DNA of 64,000 bases from Ananas comosus. Lineage: Eukaryota > Streptophyta > Magnoliopsida > Poales > Bromeliaceae. The notes beneath the pieces were generated by a model. That model made no database searches. It was not told the DNA's origin and saw nothing but the letters and a program-made list of their open reading frames with translations. The DNA is taken from the NCBI RefSeq assembly GCF_001540865.1, contig NC_033628.1:4910787-4974786 (forward strand), given 5' to 3'. A program made the translations under genes and the position numbers. This document shows positions 35,573 to 48,873 of the stretch, piece by piece (positions within the stretch are counted from its first letter, which is position 1; each line of letters begins with the position of its first letter).

Positions 35573-36212
35573 AGGGGTGGCAACCCAACTCGCCGTTCGC
35601 GAGTCAGTTCGTGTTCGGCTCAAAATGAGCTCGAGATCGAATCGCTCGTTTAGTAAACGAGCCTGACACGAGCTGAATTTTTCAGCTCATTTAATAAACG
35701 AGCCGAACACCAGCTAGGGTCAGCTCGCTCATGTTCGGCTCGATAACAGCTCGAATACATATATTTTATATTTATATAATTTATTTAATTTATATTTATA
35801 TATATAAATAAATAACTATATATATAATATATATTTTTATTATTTAATTTTTAGCAAAATAAAAATATAATAGGCAACTTTCAAGTTATCGACTTATTTA
35901 TTAGATCAATAATTTAAATGAAACGATTTTAACTCAAATTTATTTTTTTATATATTCATCTAATTCTTTAATTTATTTGTGCGTTGGCGAACAGCTAGCC
36001 CAGCCGTGTTCGGCTCGTTTAGTTAACGAGCGCGAACACCGGCAGCGAATTTTTGGCGTCGATACTTAATCGAGCCACGCCCCTACCGTATTCGATCATT
36101 GAATTTTTGGGCTCCGATTCACTTTAACGAGCCAGCTCGTGTTCGACTCGTTTAATAAATGAGCCTGAACACGAGCTGGCCAGCTCGCTCGTGGTTCGGC
36201 TCGGTTCACCCA
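35573..36212. mobile_element. hAT-type MITE (copy 2 of the 12547 insertion)
   Basis: Same TAGGGGTGGCAA start and GAGCCGAACACGAGC motifs. The right part falls in the indel-rich block. About 100 bp of interior differs from copy 1 around that copy's N at 12915. Confidence 0.7.
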
Positions 36213-36864
36213 CTAGTTGGGGGATATCGATCGCCGTATCTTTTTACATTCTGCTCTAGTGAAAATGTGTAACAACCCTTCAACATATATTCTTAAAATA
36301 GGGGCTTTAACTATCTAGTTCCTATTTATACACATTTTTTAAATTTTTTTGACTGAGTTATTTTCAACTAATTACGAAATTTTTATAAATTAAATATTAC
36401 TCTTAAGCCTGATTATTTTTAACACATTTTCAACCTTTCACTTTAATCACTAACTTGGATTAAAATAATTACTCGCATCTAATTTATGTATGTCCGTATA
36501 TTATGAATCTGTTGATCTTTCATCCATTTCATAATGTTAATTCAATAGTCAATATTTAAAAGAACATTATCTTAATGGGACAGCTCATTGAAACACAAGC
36601 ATAAAAAAATAATAATTAAATTATGGTAGATAACATAACTAATACACTGGTATAGGCCAAGTAATTTGTCCTTAAATATAAATGGTATGGGCAAGTAAAT
36701 TTTGATAAGATTTTAAACTCCTTAATATCAATTTTAAAAAGTTATATATGGGACAAAATAAAACTAACTCAATTTGAGGGAATAGTGGTGCAATTTTTAC
36801 TAGAAATTAAGCATCAATTCTATCTATATAGCTTTGTTCTTCTATTTTAACCCATCACAAAGGT

Positions 36865-37458
36865 AGGGATGACAATTTTTTCTGGCAACTAGATCCCCGC
36901 GAGGATCTATCCCTCAGTTGAGCGAGGATGGGGAGAATTTTGTCTCCGCCGAGATTGGAAAAGGAAAAATTTTTCCCCGCTCCTAGAAAGGGCAGGGACG
37001 GGGAGAGCCGGATACCACTTCTGCTTTACGAAATAATTTGATATCATTAATAATGTCACATATTTATATAATAAGAAAACTAATTTTAATTATTTTAATA
37101 TATTTAATTAATTAAATATTTTAACATATTTAGTTTAATATAATATATAGTTAAATAAACTTGATATCTATACGTCCTAAGTAATTGATAAGTCACACTA
37201 ATAATTTGATATTTAAAAAAAATATATTTAATAATAAATAAAATTCTATTAAATTTTAAAGAAAGAATTAATTTAGCTATTTTTAAAAAAAAATCGCGGA
37301 TTCCAGCAAGGATCGCCATCCCAACGGGAACGGAAACGAAAAACTGGAGAAATCTTTTCCCCCCATTTGCAGGATTTGGGGGGAGGGGAATTCTAAAACA
37401 CCTGTGAACAGGGACGGGGAAGGGAAGGTATATAGCTCCGGTCCGCCGCGTTGCCATC
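36865..37458. mobile_element. hAT-type MITE (copy 2, without nested insert)
   Basis: TAGGGATGACAA start and TTGCCATCC(C)TA end, as at 13721-14996, but with no 646-bp inner element. Confidence 0.65.
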
Positions 37459-40400
37459 CTACTCAGAGAACAAGAGACTCACAAGAGAACAAAATAAGTA
37501 TATTTTTAATCCTCTAACTATTGACTAATTAATTTACCCTTCTAGAGAGCACGAGTTATAGAAAAAAAAGACATGATAACAAAGACAATGGAAAGAGTCG
37601 TTTATTAATTTTATTGTGACGCTTCTACAATTCAACGGATGCCAAAAATGACAAATAAAAAATAAATAAATAGAAAAAAAAAAACAATCTTCCTACTAAC
37701 CTGTGAGAATTTAATAAAAGTTTCTCAGAAAAAAGAAGTTAACATTGATTCTCTACATGCTTCTTTTCAAATAATAGGCACAATATGATACTTGACGCTG
37801 TTAAATCACCGAGTTCATGCTCATGCCAAACTTTTTGTATTTTTTCCTATTCTCCGGCCAAAATTTTCTACATACAAATAAAGAGTATGGCATGCCTTGA
37901 CCAAGGATTAGATTTATTACTTGGACCTTCCTATATTTATAGTGATCAGATTCCATTAATTAATAAGATGAAAACAAAGAATTGACCCATGTTTTGGGGT
38001 GTCTTCACAATAATAATAATAAAAATCTATACCATAAACGTAGGAGCATGCATCAAAATATATATGGGTAAAATACATATATATAGATAGTCCCTGTGGT
38101 ATCCTAATATTTCTAGTTTTTGCATACTTTAGCCTCAAATTATAAAGATACTGCTCCTATGGTTCCCGCACAATAAAAAATTAAAATTTTATTACAATAT
38201 AATATTAAAATATTTTAAATAGCTGAATGTTTAATTTAGTGATAGAAAAGTTTAGTCATTTTCATGAGTAAAATTATTCTTTCGTTTCATGTTAAATGAC
38301 TGGGCGAGTTCGGAATCAGAATAGTAATATAGGACCTATCCTATAATCTAGTCTTATTTATCCAGAGAAAAATGCTAGCTCAGCGTATGTGACACCAAAA
38401 AAGATTATAATCTTTACAGCCCTTAATTTAATAGCTTAATTAAAACGAGTTTAAACCCTCATTTTAAATTTTAGTTAACTTTATCTGGCTAAGTTGTAAG
38501 ATCATTAAGTCGTACGATAAGACCACCGAACAACTCATTTACTAAGGACGTTACTACAGATATCTCCAAATATCGTAGAAGGTATTCTAACTATGCTGTA
38601 GATGACATAAAACAATGTCATATTATCCCTAAAACATTAATTCTAAATCCTAAAAACTATTATTGAAGCCTATGCATCATCATTATACCCTAAACTCTAA
38701 ACCGCATGTCTATATATATGAAACATATAACAATATATGAAGTATATACTCCAAAGTGAGAGATCCAAAGCATTTCTGATTAAACTAATCTATCCACATG
38801 CACGGTGCCATAACAAGGATGCATTTATTTGCACACCTCAATTTGTTGAGTCGCCAATGTTGCCGTCGTTCGGTATTTTGAAAACACGATTCAAGCTAAA
38901 TGATTAAGTAATAGAAATGTGTTATGCAAGTCAATATACTACTACCTCTTGTGCTTTCTTTGCCTTTATTTTAAGGATCGCGTTGAATGATAAGACAGTT
39001 GTCTTAAGTACATTGAACATTTTTAACTTTTCGGTGGTCCCATCACTAAATTTATATAGTGTAGGCAACTAATTAAATTAATATAGCTACGCGTAAGGGC
39101 ACATTATATACATAGACTAATTAATATATATAAAAAGTGGAAAAAACTACAAAAAAATAAGCAGTGTGAAAGCCTTTTAACCTAATTTAGCACTTTATAA
39201 ATAATCCTCAGGTTCTAAACTTTAGTAATGAAATTTTCTATGTTTTTACTGATCATTGTGATTTAATAGATTTCTCTCCTCAACGATAGTCATTTCAAAC
39301 CGCATGTCATCGAACATAATTTTGTGCAGCATTTAAAATATCGAAAAAATATTTAATCTCTATAATCCAGTTTGAAATCATGTAGTGGAGTTTAAAATAG
39401 TAAAACGTTACTTCACCTTTATTAATTCTTTTTTTATTGTCTAGAAACATAAACGAAAATGTCATATATAGATTTCTTTGTTTAAAGCTTTAATATAAAT
39501 GATGCAATATAAGCACCAATATGACAATAATATAATTTGCTAACTCTGATTGCGATCGGACCTCATTGAGACTACTAAATAAGTTTAGAGAACTAATGTA
39601 TTAAAAGAAAATTTCAGGCGTCTATTTGTGAATGTGTTAAATTACATGTTAAGACGATTTGTTTAGCATTTTCTACCCCGCAGTAGAAACTGTCTCTACT
39701 TATTATTATATTTTGTATTATTGATGGGCGAAATAATAGTCCTTGCATTGGCAAGGATAGATTGCATTCTTAGACTGTAATACTAGTGAGAGTTATATTC
39801 AAATAACTTAACTATTGTTTTTTAATTGATAGAGGCAAAAAGTCCAATCTTGGCAAGAATATATATGTTTTACCTACTCAAAACGAACTTAATCTATCCA
39901 TCGCACTTCTCCGCTTTCCGTTAACCTCAGCATTTTTAATAAACAATTGTCTTAGGTTTAAGTGTAAAAATTTGTGGATTTATTTCTATAGTGCAATTAG
40001 TAGGCCTTAATTCGTGGCAGTAAAGAAGTCTTTCATTCAAATTGTGTTGAAATTAATTTCCGCACATCTCCTTACATCTTTGCGACTTTGCTATGTTATG
40101 AAGCTAATGTATCTTGTGCCTTGCATCTAATTAATGATGCAGCGAAGCAATAAGAATAGGGAATGGAGAGTATAATATGGAGGGCCAAATTTTGTAGAAA
40201 TAACTATAACTTTATATGAATTTTTCATAAAAATGAATGACATGGCAACCCCTTTTTTTAGATCTTTTATATATTTTGCTACTCTTTGAACGACCTCTCC
40301 ATCTTTCTTCAACCGTTTCTCTTTTTTCATACGACATTTATTTTTGCCTCCTTTGAACCGAGTCTCCTCTTTTTCACAACCATTTTCTTCTTCATATGAC

Positions 40401-40904
40401 ATTTATCTTCCAATATGACCGTTCCCTCTGTTCCCATATGGAATTATCTTTCCATGCGACCGTTTTCTCTTTTCCATATGACAATTTATTCTTACCGGCC
40501 ATGCAACCTTTCTCTTCGCCATACATTTCATATCGATTATTTTATCTTTCCAATGTTGACCGTTTCTCTTCCATAGAAAGTTATTCTTCTCCATGGCGAT
40601 CCGTTCTCTTTTTTTATGACAATTATTTTCCGGCAATGCAACCATTTCCTCTCACCATAAGTTGTGGTTTTTCTCCTGCTTCTTCATTGCCATTTCCTTT
40701 ACCATCTTGCCTTTTTAATACAGATTAACCAATTTTCTACTTTATTTAATCTATAGAATTCTTCAGTCATGTTTAATAATATATCTGTACATTCTTTCAT
40801 GTGATTTGCACAATTGTATTGATTTTTATTTTTTATCTTTTTCAATACGATCCTGAGTCGATAAACATCCTGGAGTTACTAAAAAAGTCAAGAGATAAGC
40901 GCGC

Positions 40905-41475
40905 GGTACTATATATATATACGGAGTGAGCCTGGAATGCTAACGGTAGCAACTGGCTCCTGTGCCACCCATTGTTTTCGATGATGAGCTTTACAAATTG
41001 ATGATCACACCGTTGAACATATCTATACTACTTGATAGTATCTAGAAACCAAATTTCAAAATCATTCGACATCATTGACCTAATTGATCAAAGGTTCGCA
41101 AAATTTATAATTTTAATGGTAGATATAGTGCGGCGTTTTCTCGTTTACTTGTAAAACTAACCAAATCAATTGAATTTAGGTTAGAAAATTCTTAAACATT
41201 AGAATAAAATTATACTCATCAATCTGATTACAAATTCCTATCTCACTTTTTAGAGGATATTCATTTTCAGCGTGTTTCTTTATGCCACTCTGATGGACAA
41301 GAGAAACAATACTGGAAAACACATGAAATTTATTTTAGATACTTCAGTGGTATAATCAATATTCAACGGTTCGATCATCAATTTGGATGCTCATCATCGA
41401 AACAACTGGGTGGCCAACGAGCCGGATTTACTAGCGACTAGTATTCTACCAACTAGTATATCTAATAGTATATTA
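40905..41475. mobile_element. Micron-like fold-back MITE (copy 2, noisy)
   Basis: Counterpart of 18985-19545, with TA tracts on both sides and the TGCCACCCATTGTTTTCGAT arm. Confidence 0.6.
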
Positions 41476-43342
41476 TATATATATATATATAATAATATAT
41501 AATAATATATATTATAAATATATATATATTATATATATGATATAATTATATAATATAGCTGTTTTATGATATGAATTTTATTAAAAAATTTATTTCATTT
41601 TTTTTCGTTTTTTTAGTTTTTCTGAGCTGTCTTAGTGCCTCCTTTACATGAAAGTTTTACTTCTTATTGGAGAACATTACGATTTAATAGCAATTTGAAG
41701 ACATTAATCATCTCAATGCATAGTTGTTGTTGCCATTTGAATATGATTTTCTTATTTCTCATACAATTCATTATCATTATTTGTTTTGCAAGTTTTGAAT
41801 TTAATATCCGATAATATTCAGTATCGGAGAAAGATTCATTTTCATTTAGTTGTTTCCTTTCGACACGAAAAATAATTCCTTTATATTACTAATTGCTTAT
41901 TACATTATTCCTTATTACTAATTATTAGTAAATTAGAATATACTACTAATATATATATATATATATCTAATTGTTTTTGTGAGTAAGTTTTATTTTTTCT
42001 TTTTTTTTTTTATTGATGGATCTTTTTATTTTATCATTGGTAGGCTTTATAAGTTTGCCGTCCGCTGCCGAAGCGCGGGTCTGCGTTCACTTAGTATTTA
42101 ACTTATTCCTGGTGATCATCTAAGAACATGTCATTTCCTCCATAATTTTTTACTAGGGATAATTGTCGTATATTACCCCTCAAACTTCAAATATCTGATT
42201 ATCCCCACATTTTTTTTTTTTCTTTCTATATATACCCGTCATATGTTCCTGTATACTATTCGTTATTCTAAAATACCCCTGTAGTTACCACCGCGTTTAA
42301 GCTTGAACTTTGGGTTACACGTGAGTTAATATCTACCTATAGTTAAAAAAAAATTAAAATGCCACTTTTGTCCTTAACTAAGGCAATACGAAAATTCTGG
42401 TGATGATAGCAAGGGAAAATAAAACAAAATACCTTTGTGCCCCTAACTTAAGGGCAATAATAAAAAAAAGGTAATAATTGCCTATATACCCCTCATGCGT
42501 ATGGAAATATCCGATTCATATCCCCTACTTTTTTTTCTTTCTAACTGCCCCTCGCGTTTCACGTACTTTCAAATACCCCCGGCGGTTATCTCCCTGCTTA
42601 GCTTTAACTCGGGTTAAACATTGGTTAAATGATACTAGAGTTAAAACCTTCTAAAATACATAATTTGCCTAACCCTCTTTTATCCTAATCCTTAAGGTTA
42701 TCCTTTCATTCTCATGCCCTCCATCTGTACTCTCCTACGCCGCGAACTTGGCGCCATTGCGCAATCCGTCGTCTTCAACCTCCGATGACAGCCTTGTGGA
42801 GAGAAATTGTTGCTTCTCCTCTAACATTTCTACTGTTGTCCTTGTAAAAAGTACTTCTCCTCTCCTGGCCTCTTTCTCCGCTGTCCTCCGTTGATCTTCG
42901 CCAACCATTTTCATTATAGCGGTTTGGGTCCTCCAATAGTTGTGCTATGTGGCAGGAGAACAGGGTCACCATTGGTGTTCTTCACAACTTTCTACGTAAA
43001 GAAAAAAATAAGATATGAAAATTTCTGTAATGTTTTAACATCTAGGATTTTTTTAATACTGCTATATTAAATTAACTTCCTTATCATTTTATTCTATGAA
43101 TTAATTTTTGGTGATTATGATCTTAATATCTTTTGCATGCATTGAAAATTCATTATATATGGGTGTTATTTTACATCTAGCTGTTGATTGCAATTTAAGC
43201 AGGAACCCAGTTATAGAAAATCATTTCCAGCGATGGCATCAATTATAGACCAATCACTTAATCTTTTTGTGATTTGATCTTTAATATCTTTTGCATGCAA
43301 TCGAAATTCATTATATAGGTGTTATTTAAATCTAGCTATTGA

Positions 43343-46084
43343 TGCAATTTCAGCACTGGCACTAAGATCATTAGATGAAGCTTATGTATGGGGGGGTGTT
43401 TAACTTCAGTTAAAGACAAAGTTATAACCCCAAAGAATGCAAACTTGCTTACATAGTTCTTAGTGATAAAATAAATATAAAAAAGTTTTATTGGAGATAT
43501 CAAATAAAAATGTGGGTCTTGGGGAGAACAAGACATAGCAAGTGGCTTATAAATCAAAGAAAGAACCAAAGAGAGAAGCTCAAAATTACATATCGATATT
43601 AACAGCATACAAGTGATTTCTATATATGTCTAGACAATCAACGAATTGGTACACGAGATAGCAAATATTTGTTACTATTAGTAATACATGCATAACACAC
43701 TTTTAATCAATGTCAGGATGTAGCCGAGAATATCTGAAAAGGTAATGTCGAGGTTGAAGATGATGTTAAATTGCACGAATGTAGCTTGAGAAGAAGATTG
43801 ATGTTCAATAATTGAGAATGTAGCTGTTGGAAGAGATAATATTGGAGATGAAGATGGTTGATATAATGGTGTTAGAAGATGCGTGTTGGAGAGATGAAGG
43901 TTGTACCTTGAGGGAAAAATAGTGTTGAAGATGAAGGTGGAGCTAATCTAGAGAACTGATTATATGCTGTAGATGAAGGTGTGGTAGGACAGCTCTATGG
44001 GTTGAGATGAAGGTGGGAACCATCTAGAAGGGCTGATTATGATGCTTGTAGATGAAGGTGTTGGCAGATAGAAGGTGTAGCTGAGGGGAGTAGATGAATC
44101 AGGGATAAATCCTCTACTTAAAAATTTTGAAAAAATTTTTAGGCTTCGTCTATTTGAAACTTGAACTCAAGGTGGAGATGAGTTAGTTTATGACAATGGA
44201 GATCCACATTACGTGGACTTGGTGTGAAGTATTCTGAATTGTCACTTCCCTTTAAGAAGTGGCTCTTTCCTTTCGCTGGTCCAAATCAATTTCCGAATAC
44301 AACGGTTATTAAAAGTGGATCATCTAGACTGACTGCAAATATGTTACGACAGAAGGTTGGTGGGGTGGAGAATCACTACGCAGGCAAGGATTCAGGAGAA
44401 GCTACCTCTTTTCAGGTAAAGTTAAGTAATTGTAATTGTATATGTCTTAATATTACTTAACTCAATTATTTTCTTTCAATCTATTTATTGACGAGATCAA
44501 AACTCTCTAATCGAGCATACGTGTGAATTGTCAATAGGTGTGGAAACAGAATGCTACGAAAGATGGATGCAGAAAGAATCATTAATTGGCTAAATAAATG
44601 AAAGGTGATATAGCCTGTGAGTGAATTGTCTAGATAAACTTAAAGAGCTAGTTATGCAAGGTTAGGAGTTGCCCATATTTAAGGTGTGGATAGGGCAAGG
44701 AGCTCGCTATTGAGCCCACTTACATGGAAATTAGGGATCTATCATTCTTAAGAGTTTTTGATTTTTTGTTGATGAGATTAGCGAGAGAAATGTAGCAAGT
44801 TCATATACAGATAAATGATACGACTTGGAGGGTAAACAACATTTTCAGCGAATGTTTATTGCTTTTGGGGCTAGTATTCAAGGTTTTCTAAGAGGGTGTA
44901 GGCCATATGTCGGTTTAGATGGAGCTCATCTTAAGGGTAAATTCAAAGGGATTATTGTTTCAGCAATTGCATTGGATGGAAACAATTCAGTGTTTCCGGT
45001 TGCATATGGTGTGGTTGAGTCAGAAAATGCAGAAAGTTGGGAATGGTTCCTGGTAGCTCTCAAGGAAGCTATAGGTTGTCCTAATGGTTTGGTTCTATCC
45101 AGTGATAGGCAAAAAGGCTTAGATAAGGCCCTTCTAGCTGTCTATCCTACTGCTGAACATCGTGAATGCATGCGTCACTTATATAGTAACTTCAAGAAAC
45201 GATTTCGAGGAGATATTTTGAAGAAACATCTATGGGGAGCAGCTAGGGGATATACAAGTTCAGCATTTCAGTACCATATGGAAAGGGTGCAGATGGCAGA
45301 TAGTAGAGTGGTTGATTACTTAAGAGAGAATCATGGTCATGTATGGAGTCGCTCTTTATTTGGAATAGATGCTAAGTGCAAACAAGAAACCAATAATATC
45401 TCTGAGACTTTTAATTCTTGGATCAGTAAAGAAAGGAATAGACCAGTGATAGATATGATGGATGCCATACGACAGAAAATAATGATTATGATGAACAAAA
45501 GAAGAAGAGATGGAGCAAAATGGTCAACAAAGCTTGTACCAGGAGCAACTAAGCATATCAACAATTTGACCAAGGTAAATATAAAAACCTGCTTATTGTT
45601 TCTTACTATAAATTATTTCTAAACAAGCAAACTTACAAACTTGTATTGTGTTAATGCTAGGATCTTGAAAATTATAGTGTTGAGGTGCAGTGATGAGCAT
45701 GTGGAGATAGAAGGGCCTAATTCAAGATGTGATGTAAGGTTGGATGAGAGAACATGCACATGTAGAAGATGGCAAGTCTCCGGATTGCCCTGTGTACATG
45801 CAATTGCTTTTATAGCTAAGATGAAAGTCAATGCTGAAGATTATGCATCATCATACTTCACTGTGGAGAGGTATCGAGATGCCTATTCATTAAATATTAA
45901 GCCATTGCCTGCCCAAGAGGAATGGAAAAAGAGTGATATAGGTTTTAGTGTATTGCCACCTATATTAGCAAGACCTGCTAGCAGGCCACGAAAAAGAAGA
46001 ATAAGGGGAGCAGGAGAGATGATTAAGAGAAAACACAAATGTGCTAGATGTGGTGGTTTTGGCCATCATGCAAGAACTTGGTAA
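43343..46084 (+). pseudogene. MULE transposase (copy 2)
   Basis: The N-terminal and DNA-binding parts lie in the indel-rich block. From 44825 the catalytic domain is clean: LDGAH, SSDRQ and SETFN are present in one 265-codon frame to the splice donor near 45574. The SWIM exon (45662-46083) has a 2-base loss after its acceptor relative to copy 1, which breaks the frame, and the same extra G at the last zinc-knuckle Cys. Three Gln-rich exons follow at 48926-49434, beyond the LTR insertion. Confidence 0.8.
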
Positions 46085-46160
46085 GAATACTGTTCCAGTA
46101 GCAGGTTCTAGCCAACAATCTAGAAGGTAATTTATTTCTTTCAACCTACTATATTATCTT

Positions 46161-48873
46161 TCATATGTAACACACTGGACCTATGCAAATTGCGGGGTTC
46201 GAGTGTTTGGACAGTGTCTCGAGTTTTTCCAGACTTTCTGGTGGGTCGTTGACAGTGTTCCGACCTATGGCTCGCATCCTGAGAATCGTGGTATTTTATG
46301 TAGTGCTAAGGTCACCAAAAAGTTGGACTTAGCCTACCCTCGGATTGCATTCTGCACAAGGTGTACCGGTACACTCTTGATGGCCGTACCGGTACACACT
46401 TTGTACCGGTACGCACTTGATGGTTGTACCGGTACACTTGTGGCAAATTGCGAACCCGAGCCTCGGGTTTGCATTTTCGTAGGATGTGTACCGGTACAGT
46501 TTCCCGTGTACCGGTACACTTTCCCGTGTACCGGTACACTTTGGCAGAATCTGAACAGTTTGTTCTGCAGGGGGTTTTTCGCAATTGTGGGCTTCTTATA
46601 TCAGCACCCACGCCCCTAGGGCTCTCCCCTGGGCTGAGAAGAGTGGGGAACCAGGTAGGGCACCTCTCCCTTTCACCCCTTTTGGATTTGATCTCATTCT
46701 AGCTTGGATTTTGATGGTTTTTCCCTCTCTTTTGCCTATTGGAGCTATTTCCACCATTTTTGAAGCTTGGAGCTTGGGTTTGGAGTTTGATTGAGGGAAG
46801 ATACTTGAAGTTTGAGGACTTTGAGCTTGGTTTGAAGCTTTCTAGAGGTAAGTGACTAGATCTTTTCCTCTAGATTTGAATTTTAGAGATTTTCTTGAGA
46901 TGAAACCCTAGATGAGGTTCTAGGGCTTATATTTGGGCCTTTTTGATCTAGGGCTTTTGGACCAAAATTGATTGGATTAGAACCTTCCTCTAGGATAGAT
47001 TGGAAGGGATTTAGCTCTCTTTTGGAGCTTGAGAGAGATTTTCCATACATTGGGTAAGTTTTAGCCCTTTTGCTAAAATTGTTAAAGTTTGATCTTATAA
47101 ATGATCGTAATGCCCGTGTATCTCGTCGCTCATTACTTTTAGGGTAATTTGAGACTCGGGGACAACTTTGTTCGGCGGATGGAGACCCTACGCGACGGTT
47201 CGGTGGGTTTAACCTAGCTTACATATGAGAAATGCTCATATATGGTTATTTATGTTCCGCAAATTGAAAAAGCATGCATATTCTTATTATATACATTTAT
47301 TATGAATTTTAGAATGCTTAAAAGGCCTATATTATATATGTTGAAATTTTGGACCTCTATGTAGTAGAGAGTAGCTTGGTAGGCCTATAGTTGCATTTAG
47401 CATTCTATATGAGACGTGAGTTCATGCTTCTATAGTGTAAATGAGTTTTGGATCATGCATTTAAACTTAAGTTTATTTGAGACATGAAAGATGACAAAAT
47501 TGCCATATAGAGGTATTGAACTAGAATGTATGTGAACTAGAGAGCTGATGTCATCAAGCGGCATTGAGCTCGGGACATGTGTGAACCTAGTGAGTAGGGC
47601 CTTCGAGGGATTTGGGTTACATGTTGGACACCAAATTGCCTAAGTGTCATCAAGGGGTACTAGGCGTGGCAAATGCTAAAACTTCACATTGTGACTTAGA
47701 CTGGATCTTCGGGATGCTAGTTATGATACCATGTTAGAGACATGAGGATTGGATATTTGAGACTTGGACTACGCTTGCTTGCCATTTGTGCTCATTCGCA
47801 CATGCTTGTGAGGGTCGCTCCCTACAAGCCGGCACTCCGGAGTTAGCCTACGCGACTACGTTCGCTCGTGCGGTATTGAGAAGCCTACGGGGTCGAGTGG
47901 GACAGACACATTCCAAGAGTAGGGATGTTGGGCTACCACAGGCACTTAGGCGGCACAAGCTGGACTACCTTGAGTAGGTCCTTAAATTGGAAATGAAAAT
48001 CGACACGGTGTTGTATATGGACTATCACTACTAGATAGGATTAGTAGTTGGATTACTTGGACACGCTTACGATATAGCATTAGTACATTTAGTACACTTG
48101 CCGGTTTCATTATTGCATCGTAGTATACTCGGTTGTTTGGGTAGAGTTTACCCTTATGCATTGACATATGGCATCGCGAGGTTTACTTGCTTTTTATGTT
48201 GAGACATATTGGTATGCAGCGGATATATTACCTTATGATAGCGTAGATGTACATTACCATATCATCATGCTTATTGGAGACATAGTAGCATAGCATTTCA
48301 TTCATGCTTCCTTCAGCAGTTTCGTGTTCGCTATTTATTGCTATTATTATTGTACTTACCCTCTTCTTTTGGGGCCTAGTGGTGCATTGAGCTGAGGTCA
48401 GTAATTGTCCACTGGGAACTATAAATTATAGTTCTCATGCCCTCTTTTTCTCGATGTTTTACAGAGCCTTCCACTCAGGGTGAGGCCAGGGATCGCGGGA
48501 AGGGAGTTGCTTCGAGCTAGCTTCCTTCGAGGACGAGTTGCTAGGTGGTCTACCTCTCGATTTTTGTTCCCTTTTGCGAGAGGTTGAGAGTTCTACCAGT
48601 GTATTAGAGACCACCGTTTTTATACTTTTGAGACAGATATTGTACTACTTATGACTTCTTTTATTGTCCAGCTTTACTTCTTTACCTTGGTGTAGATGTT
48701 AGAACTTTACTCGCTCTGATATCATTAGCTGCTCATTATTTCACTTCTTCTATTTGTTTTATTACTTGCTTTTACTTCCGCTTTTATTGTAGACGCCTTA
48801 TATGTGTAGACATATGGCGGGTCTGGGCACGCTACTGGGAGGGCCTCCGCCGGTCCCGGGGCGTGACATCATA
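46161..48873 (+). mobile_element. Solo-LTR-like insertion, 2,703 bp, TSD TCATA
   Basis: Element 46166-48868 starts TGTAACACACTGGACC and ends GGTCCCGGGGCGTGACA (TG...CA with short inverted ends). Flanked by TCATA on both sides. Copy 1 has the empty site at about 27910-27920 with one TCATA. No gag-pol and no internal repeat of the ends, so it is best read as a solo LTR of a long-LTR, probably Ty3/gypsy, element. Its 5' part carries seven GTACCGGTAC palindromes. Confidence 0.85.
46363..46537. repeat. Seven GTACCGGTAC palindromes in the LTR
   Basis: The 10-bp palindrome occurs at 46363, 46386, 46403, 46426, 46488, 46508 and 46528, mostly within TGTACCGGTACAC. Spacing is about 17-23 bp except one 62-bp gap. 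The noisy third block keeps degraded copies (about 55070-55255). Confidence 0.95.

Larger units (their letters stand above)
35880..44820. other. Indel-dense sequence block
   Basis: Relative to 12890-26570 nearly every line has one-base insertions or deletions, many in homopolymers, with few substitutions. The change to near-identity at about 44825 is abrupt and falls inside the transposase gene. Treat frames here as unreliable. Confidence 0.8.

Noticed and set aside
46312..46611. VPV/YRYTG repeat frames on both strands
   Set aside because: Products of the GTACCGGTAC palindromes in the LTR, open in several frames at once; broken in the third copy.
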